64,000 nucleotides of DNA from Actinokineospora auranticolor (GTDB lineage Bacteria > Actinomycetota > Actinomycetes > Mycobacteriales > Pseudonocardiaceae), in contig NZ_PTIX01000001.1 in NCBI RefSeq assembly GCF_002934265.1, forward strand, positions 434,001 through 498,000, read 5' to 3'. A model generated the notes under the pieces. The model ran no database searches, had not been told where the DNA came from, and saw nothing but the letters and a program-made list of their open reading frames with translations. A program made the translations under genes and the position numbers. Shown piece after piece: positions 41,752-50,086 of this stretch (its first letter is position 1; each line of letters starts with the position of its first letter).

Positions 41752-43614
41752 CTAGGTCGACGCGACCTGGCGGGGGCGGCGGTCCGGGGTGGGGGGAGCC
41801 CAGGGGCCGGGGGCGCGGCGGGGGGATCTGGCGCAGAGTTCGCGGATCGCCCGTAGGTAGAGGGGGTCCAGGCGGTAGCGGGTGTCCGCTCGGGGGCCTC
41901 GGGGCGCTGGGTCGGCCAGGCGCAGGGCGGTGAGGCGGTCGAGGAGTTCCGTCGACGCCGGGACGGAGAGTTCCAGGGCTCGTGCGACCCAGTCCGCGGA
42001 GAGGGCTTCCGGGCGGCCTTCGCGGTGGGCGAGGCGGATCAGGGCGGACCACTGGACCCGGTCCAGGCCCGCCGCGCTGCGGGCTACGGCGGCGGGGAGG
42101 TCCAGTTTGCCCGCTGCCAACGGGGGATCGGTTGCCAGGCGTTGGGCCAGGCGGCCCAGGGACCAGTGGGGGCGGTAGCGGGCCAGGTCGGCGAGGACGG
42201 CGGCCACCAGGGGGAGGCCACCGCAGCGGGTCATGAGGGACCACGCCGCCGACGGTTCTCTGTCCACTCGGGACTGCCCTACCCGGGAGGCGAAGAGAGC
42301 GAGCAAGTCCTCGACCGGCAGGCGCGGGAGGTCGACGGCGGGGATGCCGGAGGGGCGAGCGGCGCACCCCAGGAGCACAGTGCTGTCCGGGGACGCGGGG
42401 GTGAGGGCGGTCAGGTCGGTGCACTCGACCACGTTGTCCAGCACCACCAGCAGTCGTGAATCCCGGGTGTGGCGGTGGTACAGACGCGCGCGAGCCGAGA
42501 GGCCGTCCGGGACGGGGGCGCCTGGGCGCAACGCGCGCAGGAACGAGCCCAGGATCTCGACGGGGGAGTGCTCGGCGAAGTCCGCCAGCAGCCTGCCGTC
42601 CGGGTAGTCGCCGCGGGCCTGGTCGGAGACGCGCGCGCAGAAGGTGCTCGTCCCCACCCCGGGCGCGCCGACCACGGCGAGTACCGGGCTCCGCCGCAAC
42701 TCGGACACCGCGAACTCGAGTTGCGGCCCGTGACCGAACACCGGGCCCGCGGGCAGCACCTGCTCCGGGCGTTGCCGGGTTCCGCGCAGCGGACGCACTC
42801 CGGGGGGACCGACGGCGGTGGGCCCGGACCGCCCCGGCTCGTCCCGCAGGGCCCGCTCGAACGCCGATCGCAGTGCCTGCCCCGGCTCCAGCCCGGACTC
42901 ACGGGCCAGCCGGGTCCGCACCTCGTGGAACAGGTCGGTGGCCCGGGCCCGCTGGCCCGCCAGGGCGAAGCCCAGCAGCAGCGACGCGTACAGCTGCTCG
43001 TGCCGCGGGTCTTCCCGCACCACGCGGTCGACCTGGGCCAGCACCGCCTCCGGGTGCCCCAGGTCCAGTTGCACCCGCAGGTACCGCTCCAGCACCCCCA
43101 CCCGAACCAGGTCCAGCCGCGCCTTCTCCCGGCGCAGCACCGGGCCCAGCGACACGTCCGAGAGGACCTCGCCGCGGCACAGGTCGACCGCCGCGCCGAG
43201 GACGTCCGCCGCCGCGCGCGGGTCCTGCGCGCGCAGGTGGGCCTCGGCGGTGTCGCGCAGCCGCAGGAGGTGTTCGGTGTCGAGGTAGTCCGGTGGCGAC
43301 AGCGCCAGCCGGTAGCCGACCTTGGGGGTGTGCGCGCACACGTCCGAGGTGCCGAAGAGCTTGCGCAACTGGGACACGTAGGTCTGCACGATCCGCGCGA
43401 GCTGGGCCGACGGCGGGCCGGACCACAGCTCCTCGGTGATCGTCTCGTGCCGCACCACGGTGCCCGGGTTGGCCGCCAGCAGGGCCAGCAGCCGCCGCAG
43501 CTTGGGCTGCGACGGGGTGACGGCCGCGCCGTCGAGGCTGCCGCGCAGGGCGCCCACGATCTCGATCCGGATGGTCATGGGAGATGGGTTCCTGGTCAGG
43601 TGGTTGCTGGGCAT
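41752..43614 (-). CDS. SARP/AfsR-type regulator with degenerate P-loop
   Basis: A 620-residue pathway activator. Order: OmpR-type winged helix (RIEIVGALRGSLDG, RIVQTYVSQLRKLFG), bacterial activator domain (PRAAADVLGAAVDLCRGEVL, YASLLLGFALAGQRARATDL), then an NB-ARC-like part. In the latter the Walker A line is VVGAPGVGTSTFCA, so the Lys that binds ATP is Thr; Walker B is LLVVLDNVVE. ATP binding is therefore doubtful. No TPR region follows. Start ATG at 43612-43614 has GAGGA close upstream; ATG at 43578 (MTIRIEIVG) is an alternative with a poorer site. It is the last gene of the minus-strand PKS-DrrAB run and probably controls this locus, perhaps via the repeat at 28022. Confidence 0.9.
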   Translation of the reverse strand: MPSNHLTRNPSPMTIRIEIVGALRGSLDGAAVTPSQPKLRRLLALLAANPGTVVRHETITEELWSGPPSAQLARIVQTYVSQLRKLFGTSDVCAHTPKVGYRLALSPPDYLDTEHLLRLRDTAEAHLRAQDPRAAADVLGAAVDLCRGEVLSDVSLGPVLRREKARLDLVRVGVLERYLRVQLDLGHPEAVLAQVDRVVREDPRHEQLYASLLLGFALAGQRARATDLFHEVRTRLARESGLEPGQALRSAFERALRDEPGRSGPTAVGPPGVRPLRGTRQRPEQVLPAGPVFGHGPQLEFAVSELRRSPVLAVVGAPGVGTSTFCARVSDQARGDYPDGRLLADFAEHSPVEILGSFLRALRPGAPVPDGLSARARLYHRHTRDSRLLVVLDNVVECTDLTALTPASPDSTVLLGCAARPSGIPAVDLPRLPVEDLLALFASRVGQSRVDREPSAAWSLMTRCGGLPLVAAVLADLARYRPHWSLGRLAQRLATDPPLAAGKLDLPAAVARSAAGLDRVQWSALIRLAHREGRPEALSADWVARALELSVPASTELLDRLTALRLADPAPRGPRADTRYRLDPLYLRAIRELCARSPRRAPGPWAPPTPDRRPRQVAST

Positions 43615-43626
43615 GGCGGTCCTCGT

Positions 43627-44463
43627 TCAGGCCGACCGGCGGAAGTTGCGGGCGGCGGCGGCGCCACCGCCGAGCGCGGCCACCATGGCGAGCAGCACCG
43701 CGAGCGGCAGCGCCCAGCCGGGGGACCGGCCCAGCGCGAGCGCGCGGGCGGCGTCGATCGCGTAGGTGAGCGGGTTGACCGTGGCCACCGCGCGCACCCA
43801 CGCGGGCATGTTCTGCAGCGGCATGTAGGCGCTGCTGGAGAACATCAGCGGGTACATGGCGATGAACGACACCGCCTGCATCAGCTCCACGTTGCGCTGC
43901 CACGTCGCGATGGCCACGAAGACCCAGCTCAGGCCCCAGCCCACCACGAGCGTCAGCAGCACGGCGGCGGCGAGGCCGAACGGGCCGCCGTCCGGCCGGA
44001 ACCGCAGCAGCAGCACCGCCGCCACCACGATCACGACCAACTGCACCGCCAACCGGGCGGTGTCGGCGAAGGTGCGGGCCAGCAGCACCGACACCGGGCT
44101 GATCGGCAGGCTGCGGAAGCGGCCCACCACCCCGGTGTAGGTCTCGGCGACCAGCCCCGCGCCCGCGCCCATCGCGGTGATCATGGCGATGTTCACCAGG
44201 GTCGCGGGCATCAGGTAGTTGATGTACCCGTCGTAGGCGGCCACCCCGGGCAGCGAGCCGACGCCCGAGAACACCTGGCTGAACAGCAGCAGCAGCACGA
44301 CCGGTTGCAGCAGGCCGAAGAACACCAGCCGGTAGTCGCCGAAGGCCGCCCGCAGCGACCGGGCGGTCAGCACCCACACCTGGGTGCGCAGCGTGCTGCC
44401 GGTCCAGCCGGTCCGGTCGTGGGGCTCCGGGGCGCGGGTGGTCCGCGCGTGCCGGGCGTTCAC
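43627..44463 (-). CDS. ABC-2 type permease (DrrB-like)
   Basis: A 278-residue membrane protein with about six helices (YRLVFFGLLQPVVLLLLF, LVVIVVAAVLLLRF, WALPLAVLLAMVAAL) and the ABC-2 family line GLVAETYTGVVGRFRSLPIS. It forms the channel of a drug exporter with the ATPase encoded before it. The GTG at 44461-44463 overlaps the ATPase stop (GTGA). Exports the locus product and gives self-resistance (inference from the DrrAB family). Confidence 0.92.
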   Translation of the reverse strand: MNARHARTTRAPEPHDRTGWTGSTLRTQVWVLTARSLRAAFGDYRLVFFGLLQPVVLLLLFSQVFSGVGSLPGVAAYDGYINYLMPATLVNIAMITAMGAGAGLVAETYTGVVGRFRSLPISPVSVLLARTFADTARLAVQLVVIVVAAVLLLRFRPDGGPFGLAAAVLLTLVVGWGLSWVFVAIATWQRNVELMQAVSFIAMYPLMFSSSAYMPLQNMPAWVRAVATVNPLTYAIDAARALALGRSPGWALPLAVLLAMVAALGGGAAAARNFRRSA

Positions 44464-45437
44464 GCCGTGTCCCGTTCCACCGCGGCGGGCGCCGGTGGTT
44501 GCTGCCACTTCGCCCGGTGCAGGCTCAGGTAGACCTCGTCGAGCGTGGGCTCGGTGACGGTCAGGTCGGCGAGGTCGAGGCCGTAGCGGTCGAGCGCGCG
44601 CAGCAGCGCGAGGATCACCCCGGCGTCGGGCAGCGCCGCGGTCACCGTGTACGCGTCCGGGTCCAGCGTCGGCGCCAGGCCGATCCGCTGGAACTCCTCG
44701 ACGGCCCAGCGCGCCGACCACTCGTCCCGGAAGGTGACCGTGGTGGTGCGCGCGCCGACCCTGGCCTTGAGCTCGGCCGGGGTGCCGCCCGCGACGACCG
44801 CGCCCGCGGCCAGCACCACGATCCGGTCGGCCAGCCGGTCGGCCTCCTCGAGGTACTGGGTGGTGAGCACGACCGTGGTGCCCGAGCGGGCCAGGTGTCG
44901 CACCGTGGCCCACAAACCGGTGCGGCTCACCGGGTCCAGGCCGGTGGTCGGCTCGTCGAGGAACAGCACCTCGGGCGAGCCCACCAGGCAGGCGGCCAGG
45001 TCGAGCCTGCGCCGCATGCCGCCGGAGTAGGTGAGCGCGGGCCGGTCCGCGGCCTCGGTGAGGCCGAAGACCTCCAGCAGCTCCTCGGCGCGGGCCTTGG
45101 CCGCCCGCGCGGGCGCGCCGAGCAGCCGGGCGAACAGCACCAGGTTGCCCCGCGCGGACAGGGTCTCGTCGACCGACGCGAACTGGCCGGTGAGCGCGAT
45201 CCGCCTGCGCACCTCGTGGCCGTGGGTGGCCACGTCGTACCCGCACACCGACGCCTTGCCCGTGCTCGGTCTGGTCCGGGTCGCCAGGATGTCCACCAAA
45301 GTGGTCTTCCCGGCGCCGTTGTGCCCGAGTACCGCGAGCACGCTGCCCGCCGCCACGGTCAAATCGACTCCGGTCAGCGCGGTGACCGGACCGTAGGTCT
45401 TGCCGAGTCCGGTGACATCGATGCGCGCGCGTTCCAT
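44460..45437 (-). CDS. ABC transporter ATPase (DrrA-like)
   Basis: A 325-residue ATPase. Walker A is GHNGAGKTTL, the signature LTYSGGMRRRLDLA, Walker B VLFLDEPTTGLD, and the H-loop region TTVVLTTQYLEEADR with Gln in place of the usual His. The C-terminal extension (VTEPTLDEVYLSL) is typical for daunorubicin-resistance-type ATPases. The ATG at 45435-45437 has TGGGAA upstream; an open stretch further upstream has no family content. It pairs with the following permease and lies 133 bases after the PKS gene. Confidence 0.94.
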   Translation of the reverse strand: MERARIDVTGLGKTYGPVTALTGVDLTVAAGSVLAVLGHNGAGKTTLVDILATRTRPSTGKASVCGYDVATHGHEVRRRIALTGQFASVDETLSARGNLVLFARLLGAPARAAKARAEELLEVFGLTEAADRPALTYSGGMRRRLDLAACLVGSPEVLFLDEPTTGLDPVSRTGLWATVRHLARSGTTVVLTTQYLEEADRLADRIVVLAAGAVVAGGTPAELKARVGARTTTVTFRDEWSARWAVEEFQRIGLAPTLDPDAYTVTAALPDAGVILALLRALDRYGLDLADLTVTEPTLDEVYLSLHRAKWQQPPAPAAVERDTA

Positions 45438-45570
45438 TTTTCCCAGTTTTCTCACCGTCCCGCCAAAAGAGTGACCCAGTGCATTTGTCCGTTTTTCCGG
45501 CACTGGATCGTCCCTTCTGGCGAAATGGTCGGCGGTGGCCGCGAATCACTCCTCGATTGTTGATTGTGAA

Positions 45571-48500
45571 TCACTGACCGGGGTAATCCCATCCACTTAT
45601 AAGATCGACATCCGGGAGCGCCACCCGCTTGGTGGCGATCCGCGCGCGCGGTGCTTCCCGGGGTGGGGGCGGTGCGGGGGAAGGGGTCCGGCCGGTCGCC
45701 AGGTGCCGGGCCAGCGCGACCGGGCTGGGGTGGTCGAACACCAGGGTGGGCGGCAGGTTCTGGCCGGTCGCGGCGCTGAGCCGGTTGCGCAGTTCGACCG
45801 CGGACAGCGAATCGAAACCGAGCGCGCGGAACGGTCGCGCCACCTCGACCGCGGTGGGATCGCGGTGCCCGAGAACGGTCGCCACTTCCCGGCGCACGAG
45901 CGCGAGCACGTCCGGTGTGGTGTTCTCGGCCGCCGTCGATGGGTAATCCGGGAAAGCAGTACGACGGTGGGAATCTTCGGCCGCTGAGATTTTCATCTCG
46001 TTTCCCGGCGCGTATCGCGCCGGGCGCAGCACGGGATCCGGAACGCGCAGCGCCCGGTCGAACAACGTCAGGAAATCCTTTGTGGACACCGAGTCGCCGC
46101 CCGTGAGCGACAGCGCGGCCAGCCCGCGGGCGCGCCGGTGCCTGGCCAGCGCCTCGAGGTGGGTGCCCGCCGCGCCGAGCACCCCGTCGGCCGCGGACAG
46201 CAGGACGAACAGGTCCAGGTCGGCGCCCGCGGTCAGCTCGTGCAGGTGCCACGCGCCCGCCACCTGGGGGCGCAACGCGCGCTCGACCTCGAGCGGCGTG
46301 AGGGTGTCGAGCGCGCCGTCCACGCGGTCGGTCGCCGCGTGCACCACCCCCACCAGGGGACGGCCCGGCGGTACCCGGTCCAGCACGTCCGCCAGCGCCT
46401 CGCGGTCGGTGACGTCGCACGGCCGCACGACCACGCTCTCCGCGCCCTCGGCGGCCAGCTCGTCGGCCAGCGGGTCGTCCCGGTCCGCGGTGCGGCTCAC
46501 CAGTAGCAGGTGCCGCACGCCGTGCGCGCGGACCAGGTGCCGGGCCAGTTCCCGGCCGACCGCGCCCGTGCCGCCGGTGATCAGCACGGTGCCCGCGCCG
46601 AGCCGCCGCGACGGCACGGTCACCACGAGCTTGCCGGTGTGCGTGCCCGCGCGCAGGCGGCCCAGCGGTTCGGCGAGTTCGCGGATGTCCCACGCCTGCG
46701 GCGGGTGCGGGTCGAGCGGGTCGCGCTCGGCCAGGTCGACCAGGTCCGCGAGCAGCTCGCCGATCCGGTCCGGCCCCGCGGTGTCGAGCGGGCCGTGCCA
46801 GGCGGCCAACCACGCCAGGGGAAGCGCGGCCGCCGTCGCCGATGACCAGCCCGCCGGGATCCGGGCCAGCAGCCGCCGATCCGTCACCGCCCGCGTCGCG
46901 AAGGACCCGGGTACCAGCCCGAACACCCGCTCGCCCGGCGCGAACCCGGTCACCCCCGGGCCGACGCGGGTCACCACGCCCGCCGCCTCGCTGCCCAACC
47001 GCCCCGGTCCGGGGTCGTCGCCCAGCACCAGCGCCAGGTCGCGGAGGCTGACCCCGGCCGCGCGGACCTCGACCTCCACCTGACCCCGGCCGAGCTCGAC
47101 CGCGTCGGCGGGCTCGGGTACGACGTCGTCCACGCCGCCGGACGGCCCCGGCACCAGCCGCCACGGGCCGCGCGGCAGGCTGATGCCGCGGGGCCGGTGC
47201 GGGACGGTGCGCGGCACCAGCACGGTCGACTCGACCGACACCGCCTCGCCGACCGCGGCGGCGGCCAGCGCGGCCACCTCCAGCGGTTCGCGGCGGTCGA
47301 CCACGGCGAAGCGCCCCGGGTGCTCGGCGCGGGCGGCGCGCAGCAGACCCCACACGGCGGTACCCGGCAGGTCGGTCGGCACCTCCGCCCCCGCCGCGCC
47401 GCGGGTCACGACCGCGAGGACGCCCCGCGCCCACGGCTGGTCGAGCCACGCGCGCACGGTCTCCACCGCCCACGACACGGCTTCCGCCACCGCCGCCCCG
47501 CGCCGCTCCACCAGGACGAGGTCCGGGACCGGCGCGCCCGCCGCCACCGCGGCCGCCAGCGCGGGCAGGTCCGGGTACCGCGCGCCGCCACCCACCCACG
47601 CCGAGTCGCCGAGCAGCGCGACCGCGCCGGGGTCGGCCAAGGGCGCGCCGGGCGACCACTCGCCGGTGAACAGCCCGACGCGCGGCGGGTGCGGGCTCAA
47701 CGACTCGACGACGACCACGGGGTGCCCGTCCGGGTCGGCGGCGGCGATCGCCACCTCGCCGTCCGCCACGGTGATCCGCAGGCGCAGCGACCGCGCGCCC
47801 GCGTGCCGGGACCGCACACCGGTGAAGGCGTGCGGTACCCCGTCGAGGTCGGTGTCGCCGAGCACCTGGAAGGCGGCGTCGAGGAGCGCGGGGTGCACGT
47901 CGAACCCCATGACCCGGTCGGCGCCGACGATCGACTCCGCGTAGAGGTGGCCGTCGTCGCCGTGCCAGGCGCGGCGCAGCGCGCGCAGCGACGGCCCGTA
48001 GTAATAGTCACGCGCGTCGAGGTCGCGGTAGAGGCGGTCGAGGTCGATCGGGCGGCCCGGCGGCGGCCAGGCGGCGGTCCACGGCAGCGCGGGCACCGGC
48101 GCGCCGTCGGCGCGCAGCAACCCGGTCGCCACGGTCGTCCACTGCGCACTCTCCGGGTCCGCGCCCGGCGCGGGCACCCGCGCCTCGACCCGCAACGGCC
48201 GGGTGCCGTCGCCCGACGGCCGGGCCGTCAGCCGGATCTCGCCGCCGACCACCGGGACCGGCGCGTGCAGCACCAGTTCCGCCACCACCGGGTGCCGGGT
48301 GCGGCGACCCACGTGCAGCGCGCAGTCCAGCAGCGCGGAGGCGGGCAGCAGCGCCACACCGCCGACCTCGTGCTCGGCCAGCCACGGGTGGGCCTCGAAC
48401 GTGCCCGTGAACACCGCGTCGCCGCTCGCGTCCTCGGACCCGTTGTCCAGCACCGGGTGCCGGGCGGCGGGGGCCCCGGACTCCAGTGGTAGGTGGTCGA

Positions 48501-49884
48501 ACAACCAATACCGCGCGCGCGGGCCGTCCGGGGCGGGCGGCTCGGCGGGCCACGGCGCGTCGCCCTGCTCGAGGACGAGGTGCGCGTTGGTGCCGCTGAT
48601 CCCGAACCCGGAGACCCCGGCCCGCCGGGGACGGCCGCGGTCGGGCCACGGCTCGTTGTCGCACAGCACCTTGATGTTCCCGGCGGCCCAGTCGACGCCG
48701 TCGTTGAGGCCGCTGCCGGACGCGCCCGTGCCGTCTTCGACGTGCAGGCTGCGCGGCAGCACGCCGTGCGCCATCGCGGCCACGACCTTGATGACACCGG
48801 CCACTCCCGCCGCCCCGGCGGAGTGGCCGATGTTGGACTTCACCGCCCCCACCCACAGCGGCGCGGTCCGGCCCGGTCCGTAGGCGGCGACCAGCGCCTG
48901 CCCCTCGATCCGGTCGCCCACCGGTGTGCCGGTGCCGTGCGCCTCGACCAGGTCCACGTCGTCGGGGCGCAGCCGCGCGTCGGCCAGCGCCCGGGCGATC
49001 ACCCGCTCCTGCGCGCGGCCGCTCGGCGTCCGCAGGCCCTCGGTGGCGCCGTCGGAGTTCGTCGCGCTCCCGCGCAGCACGGCCAGCACGCGGTGCCCGT
49101 GCCTGCGGGCGTCGGAGAGCCGCTCCAGCACGACGACCCCCGCGCCCTCCGCCCACACGGTGCCGTCGGCGCGGTCGCTGAACGTCTTGCAGCGGCCGTC
49201 GGGCGCCAACCCCCGCAACTGCGCGAAGTCGACCAGCGCGCCCGGCGTGCACATCGCGGCGACACCACCGGCCAGCGCCAGCGTGCTCTCGCCCAGGCGC
49301 AGTGACGCCGCGGCCAGGTGGATGGCGACCAGCGACGACGAGCACGCGGTGTCGACGGTCAACGCGGGACCGGTCACGTCGAGGGTGTAGGCGAGCCTGC
49401 CGGACAGCACGCTGCTCACGCTGCCGGTGATCCGCTTGCCCGCCACGAGGGCCGGGCTGTGGTGCAGCGGCATCCCGTAGTCCAGGTACGCGACGCCCGC
49501 GAACACGCCGGTGTCGGTGCCGCGCAACGACTCCGGCTCGATCCCCGCGTGCCGCAGCGCCGCGTGGCCGACGTCGAGCAGCAACCGCTGCTGGGGGTCC
49601 ATGGCCAGCGCGTCGCGCGGGCTGATGCCGTACCGGTCGGCGTCGAACAGCGGCAGGTCGTGCAGGAAACCGGCCTCCCGCGTGTAGGTGCGGCCCGCGC
49701 GCCGGGGGCGCCGGTCGTAGAGCGCGTCGAGGTCCCAGCCCCGGTCGGTGGGGAAGGGGCCGATGCCGTCGCCGCCGGAGACCACCAGCTCCCACAGGTC
49801 GGTGGCGGAGGTGACGCCGCCCGGGTAGCGGCAGCCGAGGCCGATAACCGCGATCGGCTCGGTCAACGGGGTTTCGGAGTCCAC
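45571..49884 (-). CDS. Type I PKS with KS-DH-ER(deleted)-KR(inactive)-ACP and no AT
   Basis: A 1437-residue single module. KS (about 10-435) is complete: DTACSSSLV with Cys near 181, EAHGTGT, KSNIGHSAG. Directly after the KS comes a DH (HPWLAEHEVGGVALLP; HPALLDAAFQVLG), with only a 70-residue linker where an AT of about 300 residues would be. The ER keeps its N-terminal part (VRAAGVSLRDLALVLGD, VGPGVTGFAPGERVFG) and its last part (GPDRIGELLADLVDL, RAGTHTGKLV) but lacks the NADPH-binding middle; the line jumps at LAAWHGPLDTAGPDRIG. The KR has TGGTGAVGRELA, but where active KRs read GQGNYAAANAFLDAL it reads GTHLEAL, so the catalytic Tyr and Asn are gone. ACP (RALGFDSLSAVELRN) is intact. The frame is open all along, so the losses are clean in-frame deletions. 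It begins with GTG, six bases after TATGTT, without a ribosome site. Confidence 0.92.
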   Translation of the reverse strand: MDSETPLTEPIAVIGLGCRYPGGVTSATDLWELVVSGGDGIGPFPTDRGWDLDALYDRRPRRAGRTYTREAGFLHDLPLFDADRYGISPRDALAMDPQQRLLLDVGHAALRHAGIEPESLRGTDTGVFAGVAYLDYGMPLHHSPALVAGKRITGSVSSVLSGRLAYTLDVTGPALTVDTACSSSLVAIHLAAASLRLGESTLALAGGVAAMCTPGALVDFAQLRGLAPDGRCKTFSDRADGTVWAEGAGVVVLERLSDARRHGHRVLAVLRGSATNSDGATEGLRTPSGRAQERVIARALADARLRPDDVDLVEAHGTGTPVGDRIEGQALVAAYGPGRTAPLWVGAVKSNIGHSAGAAGVAGVIKVVAAMAHGVLPRSLHVEDGTGASGSGLNDGVDWAAGNIKVLCDNEPWPDRGRPRRAGVSGFGISGTNAHLVLEQGDAPWPAEPPAPDGPRARYWLFDHLPLESGAPAARHPVLDNGSEDASGDAVFTGTFEAHPWLAEHEVGGVALLPASALLDCALHVGRRTRHPVVAELVLHAPVPVVGGEIRLTARPSGDGTRPLRVEARVPAPGADPESAQWTTVATGLLRADGAPVPALPWTAAWPPPGRPIDLDRLYRDLDARDYYYGPSLRALRRAWHGDDGHLYAESIVGADRVMGFDVHPALLDAAFQVLGDTDLDGVPHAFTGVRSRHAGARSLRLRITVADGEVAIAAADPDGHPVVVVESLSPHPPRVGLFTGEWSPGAPLADPGAVALLGDSAWVGGGARYPDLPALAAAVAAGAPVPDLVLVERRGAAVAEAVSWAVETVRAWLDQPWARGVLAVVTRGAAGAEVPTDLPGTAVWGLLRAARAEHPGRFAVVDRREPLEVAALAAAAVGEAVSVESTVLVPRTVPHRPRGISLPRGPWRLVPGPSGGVDDVVPEPADAVELGRGQVEVEVRAAGVSLRDLALVLGDDPGPGRLGSEAAGVVTRVGPGVTGFAPGERVFGLVPGSFATRAVTDRRLLARIPAGWSSATAAALPLAWLAAWHGPLDTAGPDRIGELLADLVDLAERDPLDPHPPQAWDIRELAEPLGRLRAGTHTGKLVVTVPSRRLGAGTVLITGGTGAVGRELARHLVRAHGVRHLLLVSRTADRDDPLADELAAEGAESVVVRPCDVTDREALADVLDRVPPGRPLVGVVHAATDRVDGALDTLTPLEVERALRPQVAGAWHLHELTAGADLDLFVLLSAADGVLGAAGTHLEALARHRRARGLAALSLTGGDSVSTKDFLTLFDRALRVPDPVLRPARYAPGNEMKISAAEDSHRRTAFPDYPSTAAENTTPDVLALVRREVATVLGHRDPTAVEVARPFRALGFDSLSAVELRNRLSAATGQNLPPTLVFDHPSPVALARHLATGRTPSPAPPPPREAPRARIATKRVALPDVDLISGWDYPGQ

Positions 49885-49890
49885 GCGCCG

Positions 49891-49896
49891 AACATA
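49891..49896 (-). promoter_or_regulatory. -10 box TATGTT of the AT-less PKS operon, leaderless start
   Basis: TATGTT-N6-GTG puts the expected transcription start on the first base of the GTG at 49884. The spacing and hexamer are the same as for the GNAT gene at 14310. The 200-base divergent region up to the sulfotransferase-like gene is AT-rich for this window and must also hold its promoter. Confidence 0.55.
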
Positions 49897-50086
49897 AGAC
49901 GCGGTCGGTGTTAATCGCTACCCCGCGTCCGTTGGCAGGGTTATAAGAAACAGTCATAACATGTGTTGGTAATAATTCCGGTAATGTTTGGGACCTTGGC
50001 CCCGTGTGCGCACTGTGTCATGCTGGCCCAACTTCCGCCAGGACGGCTCACATGGCGGAATTCCCCTCGGCCATATGGATGTCGGA
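49897..50086. promoter_or_regulatory. AT-rich divergent control region, PKS vs sulfation operon
   Basis: Lower GC than elsewhere, with TTATAAG (about 49941) and GGTAAT twice (49968-49973 and 49980-49985, period 12). Promoters for both operons must lie here. No confident -35 box or SARP-type repeat was found. Confidence 0.45.

Noticed and set aside
41754-41768. AGGTCG-ACG-CGACCT hairpin at the end of the SARP gene as an operator
   Set aside because: Lies inside the last codons in a convergent gap; at most a weak terminator and short enough to be chance.
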